Positions 1 through 8,745 of a stretch of 22,533 nt of DNA are shown here, one piece after another. Origin of the DNA: JANWYT01 sp046719465 (GTDB lineage: Bacteria > Chloroflexota > Anaerolineae > Aggregatilineales > Phototrophicaceae); the NCBI GenBank assembly GCA_046719465.1, contig JBDNCV010000060.1, positions 1-22,533 of the forward strand, written 5' to 3'. A program made the position numbers and the translations under genes. Position 1 is the first letter of the stretch; the number at the start of each line of letters is the position of its first letter. The notes beneath the pieces are model-generated. The model was not told where the DNA came from and made no database searches. It saw nothing but the letters and a program-made list of their open reading frames with translations.

Positions 1-19
1 GCTATCCGTCAGGGAAACC

Positions 20-541
20 ATGACAAACGCGAAGAAGAAACAAGGCCGAGACAGCCTCAAACGCCATCCGTTTGAGAGGTTCGACATTCGCGAGACGCCG
101 GACGCGCTCATCATCTCTGAACCTCCTTCTCCTGTGCTTAGTACCTCTTTCATGATGTTGTTCGGCATGCCAATGGCGTGCTTGGCGTGCTTTGTGCTGG
201 CGTTTGCGCTGCGCGACGGGGGCGCAGCGCTGGTGGCAGCCCTCATCTTCATCCCATTCGCCATTTTATTTGTCGTGACGATCGCCATCGGAGGCGTGAA
301 TACGCGGCTTGTGATGATTACCCATGACGCGATTCGGATCACGCAGCAGCCGATCTCGCTGCGCAAGCGCCAGATTCCGCTGAAAGGGCTGCAAGGTTTC
401 CGGGTCGTGAAATATGATGACGGTGATGGTTATGTATATCAGTTACGGATAATGCCGAGCGAGTATGTTCTATACCAATCATCTTCTGAAGACCCCCTAC
501 TCAAGTTACAGTCTCGTATTGAGAACTTTCTTGGGAGATAG
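20..541 (+). CDS. Small two-helix membrane protein, unknown function
   Basis: This 173-residue protein is not one I recognise by name. It has a basic N-terminus (about residues 1-25), a hydrophobic block at about 42-65, a second at about 70-92 and a soluble C-terminal half of about 80 residues. The predicted layout is a hairpin of two helices with both ends on the same side of the membrane. The C-terminal half alternates short beta-like stretches, with the conspicuous segment IPLKGLQGFRVVKYDDGDG. It could be a small PH-like domain such as those in other two-helix bacterial membrane proteins, but that is an inference from layout only. The ATG at 20 is preceded by AGGG about six bases upstream, which supports this start. 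It lies 125 bp before the VWA gene on the same strand and no operon link is evident. Confidence 0.75.
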   Translation: MTNAKKKQGRDSLKRHPFERFDIRETPDALIISEPPSPVLSTSFMMLFGMPMACLACFVLAFALRDGGAALVAALIFIPFAILFVVTIAIGGVNTRLVMITHDAIRITQQPISLRKRQIPLKGLQGFRVVKYDDGDGYVYQLRIMPSEYVLYQSSSEDPLLKLQSRIENFLGR

Positions 542-602
542 GAAACCCCATCGAGAACGTCCTCAGGTGGTGATAAGCGGCCTGCGCTTTTGGTTAGGTT
601 GC

Positions 603-631
603 TTGTGCGCAGGCGCGAAACTCGCTACCAT
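603..631 (+). promoter_or_regulatory. Possible promoter for the VWA gene
   Basis: TTGTGC at 603-608, a 17-base spacer and TACCAT at 626-631. The -10 matches the consensus at four of six positions and the -35 at three of six. The expected start of transcription is about 30 bases before the ATG at 667. The preceding GC matches the GCTAnAAT pattern seen upstream of other genes here. Confidence 0.3.
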
Positions 632-666
632 GTGAAGTAAGACAGCCAGTAGAAAAAGGTCGCCTT

Positions 667-2049
667 ATGGATCGGCGGATGGTGGAATTTGTGCGGGCGC
701 TGCGCGCAGCGGGCGTGCGCATCAGCGTAGCCGAGAGCCAAGATGCGCTGTTCGGCATTGAGAAAGTGGGCATCTTCAACCCAGAAATTTTCCGCACTGC
801 GCTCAAGACGACGCTTGTCAAAGAGCGCCATGATCAAGGCACGTTTGATTACTTCTTCCCGCTGTTCTTCAGCGCCAACCAGCCGCCGATGGAGGACATC
901 AACGAGGAACTGACCCCCGAGCAGCAGCAGATGATGCAGCAGGCGCTCGACGCGCTGATGGGCGACATGGAGGCGCTGCGCCAACTGCTCGAGCAGCTCC
1001 TCAACGGCCAGCGCTTCAGCGATGAGCAGCTTCAGCAGATGGGCCAGCAGGCTGGCCTCGACAGCGGCAGCGACATGTATCAGCGCGCGTGGTTCGAGCG
1101 CCGCATGAACAGTCAATCCGGCCTCAGCCAGCTCAGCCAGATGATTCAAGAACTTCTGGAAATGCTGGCCGAGATGGGCTTCAGCCAAGAGCAGCTCAAC
1201 CAGTTAGAGCAGATGCTGCGCCAGAACATGCGCGGCCTCTCCGATCAGATCAGCCAATACGCGGGCGCGACGCTCGCCCAGCAGATGGGCCAGCGTGAGC
1301 CTGACCCCAAGCCTGACCTGATGGACGTGCCCTTCCAACGCCTGACAGACAGCGACATTCAAGCCCTGCGCGATCAAATGCGCCAGCTCGCCGCGCGCCT
1401 GCGCAGCCGCAACGCCCTACGCCAGAAGCGCGCCCGCACCGGTGACTTTGACCCGCGCCGCACGCTGCGCTCCAACATGCGCTACGGCGGCGTGCCCATC
1501 CGCTTGCAGCACCGCAACCAGCACAAGAAACCCTCGCTGGTGTTGATCTGCGACTTGAGCACCTCGATGCGCTACATGGTTGAGTTCTTCCTCACGCTGG
1601 TGTATCAACTGCAAGACCAAGTCAAGCGCACCCACAGCTTCATCTTCATCAGCGACCTCGTCGATATCACGATGGATCTCGAGGAACACGACAGCCGAGT
1701 CGCTGTAGAGAAGGTCATGCGCGAGAACCCGCCGGGTTACTACAGCACTGACCTCGGCAACAGCCTAGCGACCTTCAGCCGCGACTTCATGTCGCTCATC
1801 GACAATCGCACAACCGTGATCATCCTCGGCGATGGGCGCAACAACCACAACGATCCGCGCCTTGACATCGCCGCCGACATGCACCGCAAAGCGCGCCGCC
1901 TGTTCTGGTTCTGCCCAGAGCCGCCGCCCCAATGGGGCACAGGCGACAGCGACATGCACCTCTACGCCCCGCTTAGCGACGGCGTGATGCTCGTCCGCAA
2001 CCTGCGCGAGCTGGCCAACAGCATCGACCGCATGATGGCCGACAGCTAG
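667..2049 (+). CDS. CoxE-like VWA domain protein
   Basis: This is a 460-residue protein of the CoxE/VWA type. The N-terminal ~70 residues (VEFVRALRAAGVRISVAESQ) match the typical start of this family. The middle (about 80-225) is very rich in Gln, Met and Leu and looks like amphipathic helices. The C-terminal third is a von Willebrand A fold with an intact metal-ion-dependent adhesion site: DLSTS at 296-300, Thr361 in the STDLGN context and Asp389 in LGDGRNN. Relatives act as metal-dependent adaptor subunits for MoxR-type AAA+ ATPases, for example in metal-centre insertion into CO dehydrogenase. No MoxR gene lies in this window, so the partner is either elsewhere or unknown. There is no signal peptide or membrane helix, so it is probably cytoplasmic. 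The start at 667 lies after a purine-rich AAAAAGG. Confidence 0.88.
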   Translation: MDRRMVEFVRALRAAGVRISVAESQDALFGIEKVGIFNPEIFRTALKTTLVKERHDQGTFDYFFPLFFSANQPPMEDINEELTPEQQQMMQQALDALMGDMEALRQLLEQLLNGQRFSDEQLQQMGQQAGLDSGSDMYQRAWFERRMNSQSGLSQLSQMIQELLEMLAEMGFSQEQLNQLEQMLRQNMRGLSDQISQYAGATLAQQMGQREPDPKPDLMDVPFQRLTDSDIQALRDQMRQLAARLRSRNALRQKRARTGDFDPRRTLRSNMRYGGVPIRLQHRNQHKKPSLVLICDLSTSMRYMVEFFLTLVYQLQDQVKRTHSFIFISDLVDITMDLEEHDSRVAVEKVMRENPPGYYSTDLGNSLATFSRDFMSLIDNRTTVIILGDGRNNHNDPRLDIAADMHRKARRLFWFCPEPPPQWGTGDSDMHLYAPLSDGVMLVRNLRELANSIDRMMADS

Positions 2050-2148
2050 GCGTTTGTCTGAGGCAGGGACGGGGCTTGTCCTGTTCGTTGGATGCGATCG
2101 CAGACGCGGCAGGCCATGCCCTGACACTGTCCATTGACCCTTGTCCAC

Positions 2149-2319
2149 GGGAGTATCTAAGGTCGCGGTGATGCGTCATCTCGTCTTGTTCGGTTGGTGC
2201 TACAAGGCCTCATCCCCCACCCCCCTTCTCCCACGGGAGAAGGGGGCAAAAGTCCCCTCTCTGCGAGAGAGGGGATTTAGGGGTGAGGCTTCACCATCTG
2301 TTTAGGTTTAGACACTCCC
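2149..2319. repeat. Intergenic element with inverted ends and two hairpins
   Basis: The left end GGGAGTATCTAA (2149-2160) and right end TTAGACACTCCC (2308-2319) are inverted repeats matching at 11 of 12 positions. Inside are two near-perfect palindromes. CCCCCTTCTCCC/GGGAGAAGGGGG has a two-base spacer (2221-2246). CCCCTCTCT/AGAGAGGGG has a three-base spacer (2254-2274). A further outer match pairs GCCTCATCCCC (from 2207) with GGGGTGAGGC (ending 2289). There is no coding capacity. The pattern resembles a miniature non-autonomous element or REP-type repeat; related ends recur at 10716-11028. What mobilises it, if anything, cannot be seen here. Confidence 0.6.
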
Positions 2320-2446
2320 TTGCCCACTGGTCGCTTAAACAGAGTGTGGGAAGAAACAATGTGTACAAGCCTCTCTCATTGGACACTCTGTCGCAAAACT
2401 CCGTAGGACTTTCCACGTGGCTGCCCAAGCAGCCCGCCGCGGCTTG

Positions 2447-2455
2447 TGCTACAGT
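2447..2455 (+). promoter_or_regulatory. Extended -10 promoter of the aminotransferase gene
   Basis: TGCTACAGT is an extended -10 (TGn plus TACAGT, four of six to TATAAT). It lies 37 bases before the ATG at 2492. No good -35 is present at the usual distance, which is acceptable for extended -10 promoters. Confidence 0.4.
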
Positions 2456-2491
2456 GGGGCAGTCATTCACTGCACTACTGGAGTTCCTGTC

Positions 2492-3688
2492 ATGCGCCGT
2501 CTCGTCTCCGCCACTGCCGACCAACTGAAACCGTCGGGCATCCGTCGTTTTTTTGACATCGCCGCCACGATGGAAGATGTCGTCACGTTGGGCATCGGTG
2601 AACCCAGCTTCGTCACGCCGCAGCACATCGCCGAGGCGGGCCTCGCCACCCTACGCGAGGGGCGCACCGGCTACACGGCCAACGCGGGCGAGCTGGCGCT
2701 GCGTCAGGCGATTGCCCGCTACGTGCAGCGGCTCTACGGGCTGCGCTATGACCCCCTCGAGGAAGTGCTGGTCACCGTTGGCGTGAGCGAAGCGCTCTGG
2801 TTGGCGATGAAGGCCGTGCTCGACCCGGGCGATGAGGCGCTGGTGGTCGAGCCGTGCTTCGTGGCCAACGCGGCTGCTGTCGAGATGGCGGGGGGCGTGC
2901 CTGTCATGGTTCCGACGCGCGTCGAGCATGAGTTCCAAGTGACGGCGGCTGACCTTGAAGCCCGCATCACCCCGCGCACCAAAGCCATCCTCATCAGCTA
3001 TCCCAACAACCCGACTGGCGCTGTCCTCACCCTTGAGCATATGCAGCAGGTGGCGATGATCGCCGAGAAGTACGACCTCGTGGTCATCTCAGATGAGATC
3101 TACGAGCGCTTGGTTTACGATGTGGCGCATGTGGCTTTCGCCAGCTTGCCGCGCATGCACGAGCGCACCATCGTTCTAAGCGGGATGAGCAAGTCGTTTG
3201 CGATGACCGGTTGGCGCATCGGCTATGCGCTTGCGCCGGAGCCGATCCTGAGCGCGATGAAGAAGTTTCACCAGTATCTCATCATGTCCGCGCCCACGAT
3301 GGGCCAATTCGCGGCCATCCAAGCGCTGGAACACGGCGACGACGACGTGGAGCGCATGCGCCAAGCCTACGACTGCCGCCGCCGTTTGATCGTCGCGGGC
3401 TTCAACGACTTAGGCATGACGTGCTTCATGCCGCGCGGCGCGTTCTACGCCTTCCCGTCGATCCAGCATACGGGCATGGACGACGACGCCTTCTGTGACC
3501 TGCTGCTGCACGAGGAACGCTGCGCGCTCATCCCGGGCAGCGCGTTCGGCCCCAGCGGGGCGGGCTTCGTCCGCGCCAGCTACGCCTCCAGCGAGGAGAA
3601 CATCGAACGGGCGCTCGAACGGATCGCGCGCTTCATGCAGCGGCACGGTTGGTTGCAATCGGCCACGCTCCCCGCCGCTGCACTCTAA
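2492..3688 (+). CDS. PLP-dependent class I/II aminotransferase
   Basis: This 398-residue fold-type I aminotransferase transfers an amino group between an amino acid and a 2-oxo acid using pyridoxal phosphate; the substrate cannot be read from sequence. The family signatures are intact. The YPNNPTG loop carries Asn173, SDEIYERL carries the cofactor-binding Asp201, GMSKSFAMTGWRIGY carries the Schiff-base Lys234, and FVRASYA near the C-terminus carries the substrate carboxylate-binding Arg361. Aspartate or aromatic aminotransferase and PatA-like enzymes are the closest general types, and the length is normal. I chose the ATG at 2492 because GGAG lies eight bases upstream and the family N-terminus (LKPSGIRRFFDIA) follows closely. 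The longer frame from 2417 is unsupported. The gene stands alone between a repeat-bearing gap and the sensor kinase. Confidence 0.93.
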   Translation: MRRLVSATADQLKPSGIRRFFDIAATMEDVVTLGIGEPSFVTPQHIAEAGLATLREGRTGYTANAGELALRQAIARYVQRLYGLRYDPLEEVLVTVGVSEALWLAMKAVLDPGDEALVVEPCFVANAAAVEMAGGVPVMVPTRVEHEFQVTAADLEARITPRTKAILISYPNNPTGAVLTLEHMQQVAMIAEKYDLVVISDEIYERLVYDVAHVAFASLPRMHERTIVLSGMSKSFAMTGWRIGYALAPEPILSAMKKFHQYLIMSAPTMGQFAAIQALEHGDDDVERMRQAYDCRRRLIVAGFNDLGMTCFMPRGAFYAFPSIQHTGMDDDAFCDLLLHEERCALIPGSAFGPSGAGFVRASYASSEENIERALERIARFMQRHGWLQSATLPAAAL

Positions 3689-3708
3689 TCGCATCTCCTC
3701 GTGAAAAG

Positions 3709-3717
3709 TGCTAAAAT
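3709..3717 (+). promoter_or_regulatory. Extended -10 promoter of the sensor kinase gene
   Basis: TGCTAAAAT (TGn plus TAAAAT, five of six) begins 20 bases after the aminotransferase stop. Transcription would begin near 3724, which rules out translation from the GTG at 3701 on this transcript. It leaves the ATG at 3728 with almost no leader. Confidence 0.4.
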
Positions 3718-3727
3718 CGGGAGCGAT

Positions 3728-6700
3728 ATGGAAACTAGTGCGCTCCCGATGACCACGCATACGCCCTCCCATCGTTTCTCTATTGGCATCTGCGGCCTGC
3801 AAGAGCCGATGCGTTCGGATTTGATGGCAATCGTCAGCCGTTTGAGCGGGGAGGTGTTGGAGGCAAGCCACACCAGCGAGCTGAGCGCGTGGTATCACAC
3901 GCAAAGCGTCGACGCGATACTGGTTGACGATGAACTGCTTGACAAGGATACTGTCCTTCAAGACTGCCTCAGCGCGAGCACCACACCAACCATTGTGCTG
4001 ACGCACCACCTCGCGCGGACGGAGCGAGCGCTCGCGCTGGGGGCTGCGGATGTCTTTTCGTATCAGCTCAACCGTGAGCTGCTAGCGCGGCGTATCGAGA
4101 ACAACATCATCGCCTACCGCGCGCACCGTCAGATGACAACCTACCGCGGGCGGTTCGAGGCGCTTTACGACGGTGCACCGGTCATGATGCATGTGCTGTC
4201 CGAGAACGGCGTTCTGCTGCGCGTCAATCAGAAATGGCAAGAAACGCTTGGCTACCGCGCAGAGAAGGTGGAGGGAAACCCCTACCTTGAGTTGGTAGCG
4301 CCAGAAGCGCGCGCGTCGTTCCCACTGCGGCTGCAGCAGACGTTCACGCAGGGCTTCATCCGCAACGTCCACACCAGCTTGATCGCTGCAGATAGCACCA
4401 TACACCACTTCATAGTGGATTCCAACGTGTTCCTCGACGCCAGCGGTGAGCGCGTGACGGTCTCAATGCTGCGCGACGTGACGGACATTCAGCGCAGCGA
4501 AGCCCGCCTGAGCGAGTCCAACCGCCTGTATCAGGCGATCTTTGAAGGGGCCAACGACGCCATTCTGCTCATCGACGTCGTCGAACGCTGCATCATCGAG
4601 GCCAACCCCGCCGCCTGCCGCCTATTGGGATACGACCTCGTAGAGATGCGCGGGCGAGACATCACCACGCTGGAAGACGGCGATACCTTCCTCACAATGC
4701 TCGATGCGCCTACGGACGGTCGTAAGACCTTCTTAGATGACATCACGCTGCGCCGCAAAGACGGCTCGCAAGTGCCCGTCGAGAGCCACTGCCGCTTGAT
4801 TGAGTTCGAGGGGCATTCGGCGATCTTGGCCATCTTGCGCAACATCACGATGCGCCAGCTGCTGCTGCAAAAAGAAAAAGAGATGCGCCTGCTGGCCGAG
4901 ACGCTGCGCGACAGCGCCGATGCCTTCACCCATGCTGAGACGCTCAACGACGTGTTGGACACGGCCATTGCCATGGTGCAGCGTGTTATCCCTGCGCCAG
5001 CGGCCAACGTGGCCCAGCTGGACGGCGATTACGCGCGGATGCTGCGCTGGAGCGGCTACCGCGAGGTGGGCTTCAGCGACGACGACCTCGCGTCCATTCG
5101 CATTAACGTCAAAGACGCCCCGCATTACGCTCAGATGGTTGAGACACAACGCGCGCTCTTCTATCCTGATGTCTTCGCGCGCGGTTGGTCAAAGGTGCCC
5201 ATCGCAACCCGCTATTGGATTCGCTCGTGGATCGGCGTGCCGCTGCTGCTGCGTGGGCAAGTCTATGGCTTCTTGAACGTCGACAGCCCTGACGTCAACG
5301 CTTTCACCACCGAGCACGTTGAAGCGATGGAGGTGTTCGCGCGTCAAGCATCCATCGCACTGGAACGGGTGACGCTGCTGGAGGAGCTGCGAACTGCGAA
5401 GGCCTCCCTAGAACAGACTGTGGCAGAGCGCACCGATGCGCTCATCCAAGCCAATCGCTCGCTGCGCAACTACATCGACGAACTGCGCACCACCCAAGAC
5501 GCGCTCAACCAAGAGCGCAGCCTGCTGCAAAAGATCATCAACAGCATCGGTGACATGATCTACGTCAAAGACACCGAAGGCCGCTACTTGCTGGCCAACC
5601 AAGCAACCCTGCATGCGGTGGGCGCGCGAACATTGGAAGAGTTCGTCGGGCGGACGATGGCCGATTTCTTCGACCCAGACTACACCGACCGCCACAACGA
5701 GATCGACAAGCACATCTTGGCCACCGGCCAGCCGTTGATCAACTACAACAACACGATGCGCTATGCCGATGGGTCAATCCATCGTCAGTTGTTGAGCAAG
5801 CAGCCTCTGCATGACACGCAGGGGCGAATCGTTGGATTGGTGGGGATCAACCGCGACATCACTGAGATCGAACTCATCGAACAAAACCTGCGCGAGGAGC
5901 GCGAACAGCTCGGCCAAGTGCTGCGCAGCGCCCGCTGCCTGCTGTGGACGGCGTCCCTCGTCGAGAATGACGACAGCATCACATGGGACTTGGAGATCAT
6001 CAACGAGGATGCGGCCCAAGAGCTGCTGCCCTTGGAACTGCACGGCAAGCGCTACAGTGAGTGCTGGCCACAGAGCATCGTGCCGGAGGATGCGCACCGC
6101 CGCGACTACACGCTGCGCACGCATTTAGCGTTTAACCGTCCCCGCTTCAGCCATGAAATTCGCTGTCAGGCCGCCGATGGCAGCCTGATGTGGCTGGCCG
6201 AGGATGTGATGATCAAGCGCATCGACGACAAGCATTATCGCTTGGTCGGGGTATGCACCGACATCACCGAGCGCAAAGCGTCCGAGGCGGCGCTTCAGAC
6301 GGCTTACGACGACCTCGAACGGCGCATCCAGCTGCGCATGGCGGAGCTGATCGAAGTCAACAACACGCTGCGCGCTGAAATTGCCGAGCGCCAGCGCGCT
6401 GAAGACGCCGAACGCCGCCAGCGCCTGCTGGCCGAGGCCCTCAGCCAGAGCCTAGCCACGCTCAACAGCAGCTTCGACCGCGACGCGCTGTTCGAGTATC
6501 TGCTGGACACCATTGATGAGATCATCCCGCATCGCGCGGCTAATATCATACTGGTTGACCACAGCACCCTCACCGGGCAGGTCGTGCGCATGCGCGGCTA
6601 CCCCCACGCCGAATTTGTGAAGAATCAAAAAGTGCCGCTCTACAAAATGCCGGACAAATTGCAGATCCTGCGCGAGGGCAGCCACTTCATCATCTCAGAC

Positions 6701-8008
6701 ACGCACGAATATGAACATTGGCTCAATCAACCGGAATTTAACTGGATTCGTTCCTCCCTCTCTGTGCCGATTACGCTGGATGAAGGCGTCATCGGCTTCC
6801 TCAACCTCGACAGCGAGCTGCCGCACAACTTCACCTTGCAGCATGCGGAATGGCTGACAGCCTTTGCCAATCAAGCGGCGCTGGCCTTGCGGAATGCGCG
6901 CCTTGTGGAGCAAATCCGCCACTACGCTGCCGACCTTGAGCGCCTCGCGCAGACGCGCACCGCACAGCTGCGCGCGGTGTTGGGGTCGATCCGCGATGGC
7001 TTGATCTATCACAACCTCGACCAAGAGGCGCAGTATCTCAACCGCGCGCTGGTCGAGATGCTGGGCTACAGCATGCAAGAGTGGATGAGCAACACGCTGG
7101 ATTATCGCCAGATGCTCGACGGTGAGGCCGAGGCCGTCAGCCGTCAGGTCGAGCGGATCGACCGGCTGGTGCGCGTGCGCGATTACGCTCAAGAAGAAGT
7201 CAAGCTGCGCCGCAAGGATGGCAGCACCTTCCCAGCGCTGCTCACGCGGTTGGTGGTGCGCGATGAGGACACCAACGCGCTGGGCACGTTGACGCTCATC
7301 CGCGACATCAGCGAGGAAAAAGCCCTGCAAGAACAACGCGAACGCTTCATCGCCAACGCCTCGCACGAGCTGCGCACGCCCATCGCCAACATGAAGACGC
7401 GCCTCTACCTGATGACGCGCAAACCTGAGAGCATCCCCGAAAACCTTGAGATTATCGTCAAGGTCACCAACTGGATGCAGCGCCTCGTGGACGACATGTT
7501 CGACTTGTCGCGCTTCCAACGCGGCTTGTTGGAACTCGAACGCGAGCCGGTCGACATTCGCAGCCTGCTGCGCGATACGATGGTGTTCCAACAGCCGGAA
7601 GCCGAGCGCAAAGACATCCTGCTGACGCTCAACGCGCCGACCGAGCCGATCATCGTCTCGGTTGATCCGTACCGCATCATGCAGGTCTTTTCGAATCTGG
7701 TGAGCAATGCCATCCACTACACGCCGGTGGAGGGGCGCGTGTCGGTCGAGGTGCGCGTCAACCAAACTGAGGTGGTGATCACCGTGGCGGACAGCGGCAG
7801 CGGCATCGCCGAGGAGCACCTTGAGCACCTCTTTAAGCCCTTCTACCGCGGCACGACCGAGAGCCGCGGCGCAGGCTTGGGGCTGGCAATTGCCCACGAG
7901 ATTGTGACGCTGCACGGGGGGCGCATCACCGTTGAAAGCGCTGTCGGCGTCGGCAGCCGCTTCATTGTGCATCTGCCGCTGGAAGACGTGACCGAGCCAG
8001 AGGCATGA
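3728..8008 (+). CDS. Giant soluble PAS/GAF hybrid sensor histidine kinase
   Basis: This ~1426-residue histidine kinase has no membrane segment, so it is a cytoplasmic sensor. In order: a receiver-like domain (about 15-125), PAS (143-255), PAS (263-380), GAF (388-550), a coiled coil, PAS (600-715), PAS (725-848), a coiled coil, GAF (902-1060), PAS (1080-1195), HisKA and HATPase. The phospho-accepting His1213 lies in NASHELRTP, the N box holds Asn1327 in NLVSNAIHYTP, and DSGSGI (Asp1355) and GAGLGLAIA form the ATP lid region. The kinase is therefore expected to be active. The receiver keeps a candidate Asp in AILVDDELL but lacks the N-terminal acidic pair, and its usual Lys region reads FSYQL, so it is probably a pseudo-receiver. 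No response regulator is encoded nearby. Starts are uncertain. GTG 3701 has no ribosome site; ATG 3728 has GGGAG four bases upstream; ATG 3749 is also possible. Confidence 0.93.
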   Translation: METSALPMTTHTPSHRFSIGICGLQEPMRSDLMAIVSRLSGEVLEASHTSELSAWYHTQSVDAILVDDELLDKDTVLQDCLSASTTPTIVLTHHLARTERALALGAADVFSYQLNRELLARRIENNIIAYRAHRQMTTYRGRFEALYDGAPVMMHVLSENGVLLRVNQKWQETLGYRAEKVEGNPYLELVAPEARASFPLRLQQTFTQGFIRNVHTSLIAADSTIHHFIVDSNVFLDASGERVTVSMLRDVTDIQRSEARLSESNRLYQAIFEGANDAILLIDVVERCIIEANPAACRLLGYDLVEMRGRDITTLEDGDTFLTMLDAPTDGRKTFLDDITLRRKDGSQVPVESHCRLIEFEGHSAILAILRNITMRQLLLQKEKEMRLLAETLRDSADAFTHAETLNDVLDTAIAMVQRVIPAPAANVAQLDGDYARMLRWSGYREVGFSDDDLASIRINVKDAPHYAQMVETQRALFYPDVFARGWSKVPIATRYWIRSWIGVPLLLRGQVYGFLNVDSPDVNAFTTEHVEAMEVFARQASIALERVTLLEELRTAKASLEQTVAERTDALIQANRSLRNYIDELRTTQDALNQERSLLQKIINSIGDMIYVKDTEGRYLLANQATLHAVGARTLEEFVGRTMADFFDPDYTDRHNEIDKHILATGQPLINYNNTMRYADGSIHRQLLSKQPLHDTQGRIVGLVGINRDITEIELIEQNLREEREQLGQVLRSARCLLWTASLVENDDSITWDLEIINEDAAQELLPLELHGKRYSECWPQSIVPEDAHRRDYTLRTHLAFNRPRFSHEIRCQAADGSLMWLAEDVMIKRIDDKHYRLVGVCTDITERKASEAALQTAYDDLERRIQLRMAELIEVNNTLRAEIAERQRAEDAERRQRLLAEALSQSLATLNSSFDRDALFEYLLDTIDEIIPHRAANIILVDHSTLTGQVVRMRGYPHAEFVKNQKVPLYKMPDKLQILREGSHFIISDTHEYEHWLNQPEFNWIRSSLSVPITLDEGVIGFLNLDSELPHNFTLQHAEWLTAFANQAALALRNARLVEQIRHYAADLERLAQTRTAQLRAVLGSIRDGLIYHNLDQEAQYLNRALVEMLGYSMQEWMSNTLDYRQMLDGEAEAVSRQVERIDRLVRVRDYAQEEVKLRRKDGSTFPALLTRLVVRDEDTNALGTLTLIRDISEEKALQEQRERFIANASHELRTPIANMKTRLYLMTRKPESIPENLEIIVKVTNWMQRLVDDMFDLSRFQRGLLELEREPVDIRSLLRDTMVFQQPEAERKDILLTLNAPTEPIIVSVDPYRIMQVFSNLVSNAIHYTPVEGRVSVEVRVNQTEVVITVADSGSGIAEEHLEHLFKPFYRGTTESRGAGLGLAIAHEIVTLHGGRITVESAVGVGSRFIVHLPLEDVTEPEA

Positions 8009-8739
8009 CCGCGCTGGAACAAGCCCATGCCCTGCTGCTGACGGGCGACGTGGACGACGCGCTGGCGCTGCTAGCAAGCGCCGATGACGACGACGCGCGC
8101 CGCTTGCGTGCCCAAGTGCTGGCGCGCTCAGGCCGACCTGTGAACGCGCTGGCTGATCTCGACCGCTTGGCGCAGCCCACACATGAGGATTATCTGCTGC
8201 GGGCGCGCCTGCTCAACGCGCTGGAGCGCCCGCGAGAGGCTGCTGCCGTGCTGGAATCGCTGCACGCGGCCGCCCCGCAAGATAAGCGTCTGTGCGAGCT
8301 GCTCTACGATCAGCTCATGGCGATGGGGGACGCGCAGGCCGCCGTGGAGGTCGCCCGCCCGCTGAGCGAGGATTGGCGCTGGCGGATGCGCTTGGCCGAG
8401 GCCGAAGCCGAAGCAGGCCAACCCGCCGCCGCGCTCGCCCACTACGAGCAGGCGCTGCACGCGCTGCGCAGCCGCCACCCCGCCTCTATTCCCCTCTACC
8501 TGCACAGCGCGTATGTCTCGGGGTTGATTGGGGCGGCCAGCGCCGCCATTGACTGTGGACAGTTTGCGCAAGCGCGGGCGCACCTCGCCGCCGCGGCTGC
8601 CCACTCCGACGACCCTGCCATTGCCTGCTACGATGCGCTGGCGCGGCGCGGCCTCGGCGACCCCGACGCCGAGGCCGCCCTCCAAGCCGCCCTCGCCCAA
8701 TGCAGCCCCACCCTCCGCGCGGCGCTGGGGGGGGGGTGA
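8005..8739 (+). CDS. TPR-like repeat protein coupled to the sensor kinase
   Basis: This 244-residue, alanine-rich, all-helical protein is made of degenerate 34-residue helical hairpins. Examples are ALEQAHALLLTGDVDDALAL near the start and LAEAEAEAGQPAAALAHYEQAL near the middle, both typical of tetratricopeptide repeats. TPR proteins are protein-binding scaffolds. No signal peptide is visible, so it is probably cytoplasmic. The ATG overlaps the kinase stop as ATGA (8005-8008), which implies translational coupling and suggests that it works with the kinase, perhaps as adaptor or partner; this is an inference from context. The last codons run through ten G residues (8727-8736) just before the stop, so the C-terminus may vary by slippage or sequencing error. 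It converges on the exported-protein gene with only six bases between the two stops. Confidence 0.82.
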   Translation: MTALEQAHALLLTGDVDDALALLASADDDDARRLRAQVLARSGRPVNALADLDRLAQPTHEDYLLRARLLNALERPREAAAVLESLHAAAPQDKRLCELLYDQLMAMGDAQAAVEVARPLSEDWRWRMRLAEAEAEAGQPAAALAHYEQALHALRSRHPASIPLYLHSAYVSGLIGAASAAIDCGQFAQARAHLAAAAAHSDDPAIACYDALARRGLGDPDAEAALQAALAQCSPTLRAALGGG

Positions 8740-8745
8740 TCACGC

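Larger units (their letters stand above)
2050..2491. other. Intergenic region carrying a palindromic repeat element
   Basis: This 442-bp gap between the VWA and aminotransferase genes holds no convincing gene. It contains the inverted-end element at 2149-2319 and, near its end, an extended -10 for the aminotransferase. The open frame reaching upstream from 2492 to 2417 has no ribosome site and runs across the predicted promoter, so I treat it as non-coding. Confidence 0.7.

Noticed and set aside
6695..8182. A 495-residue open frame on the minus strand across the sensor kinase
   Set aside because: It is antisense to an intact kinase with recognisable HisKA and HATPase motifs. It is His/Ala/Arg-rich, matches no family and has no promoter. 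It is a shadow frame of GC-rich codons.
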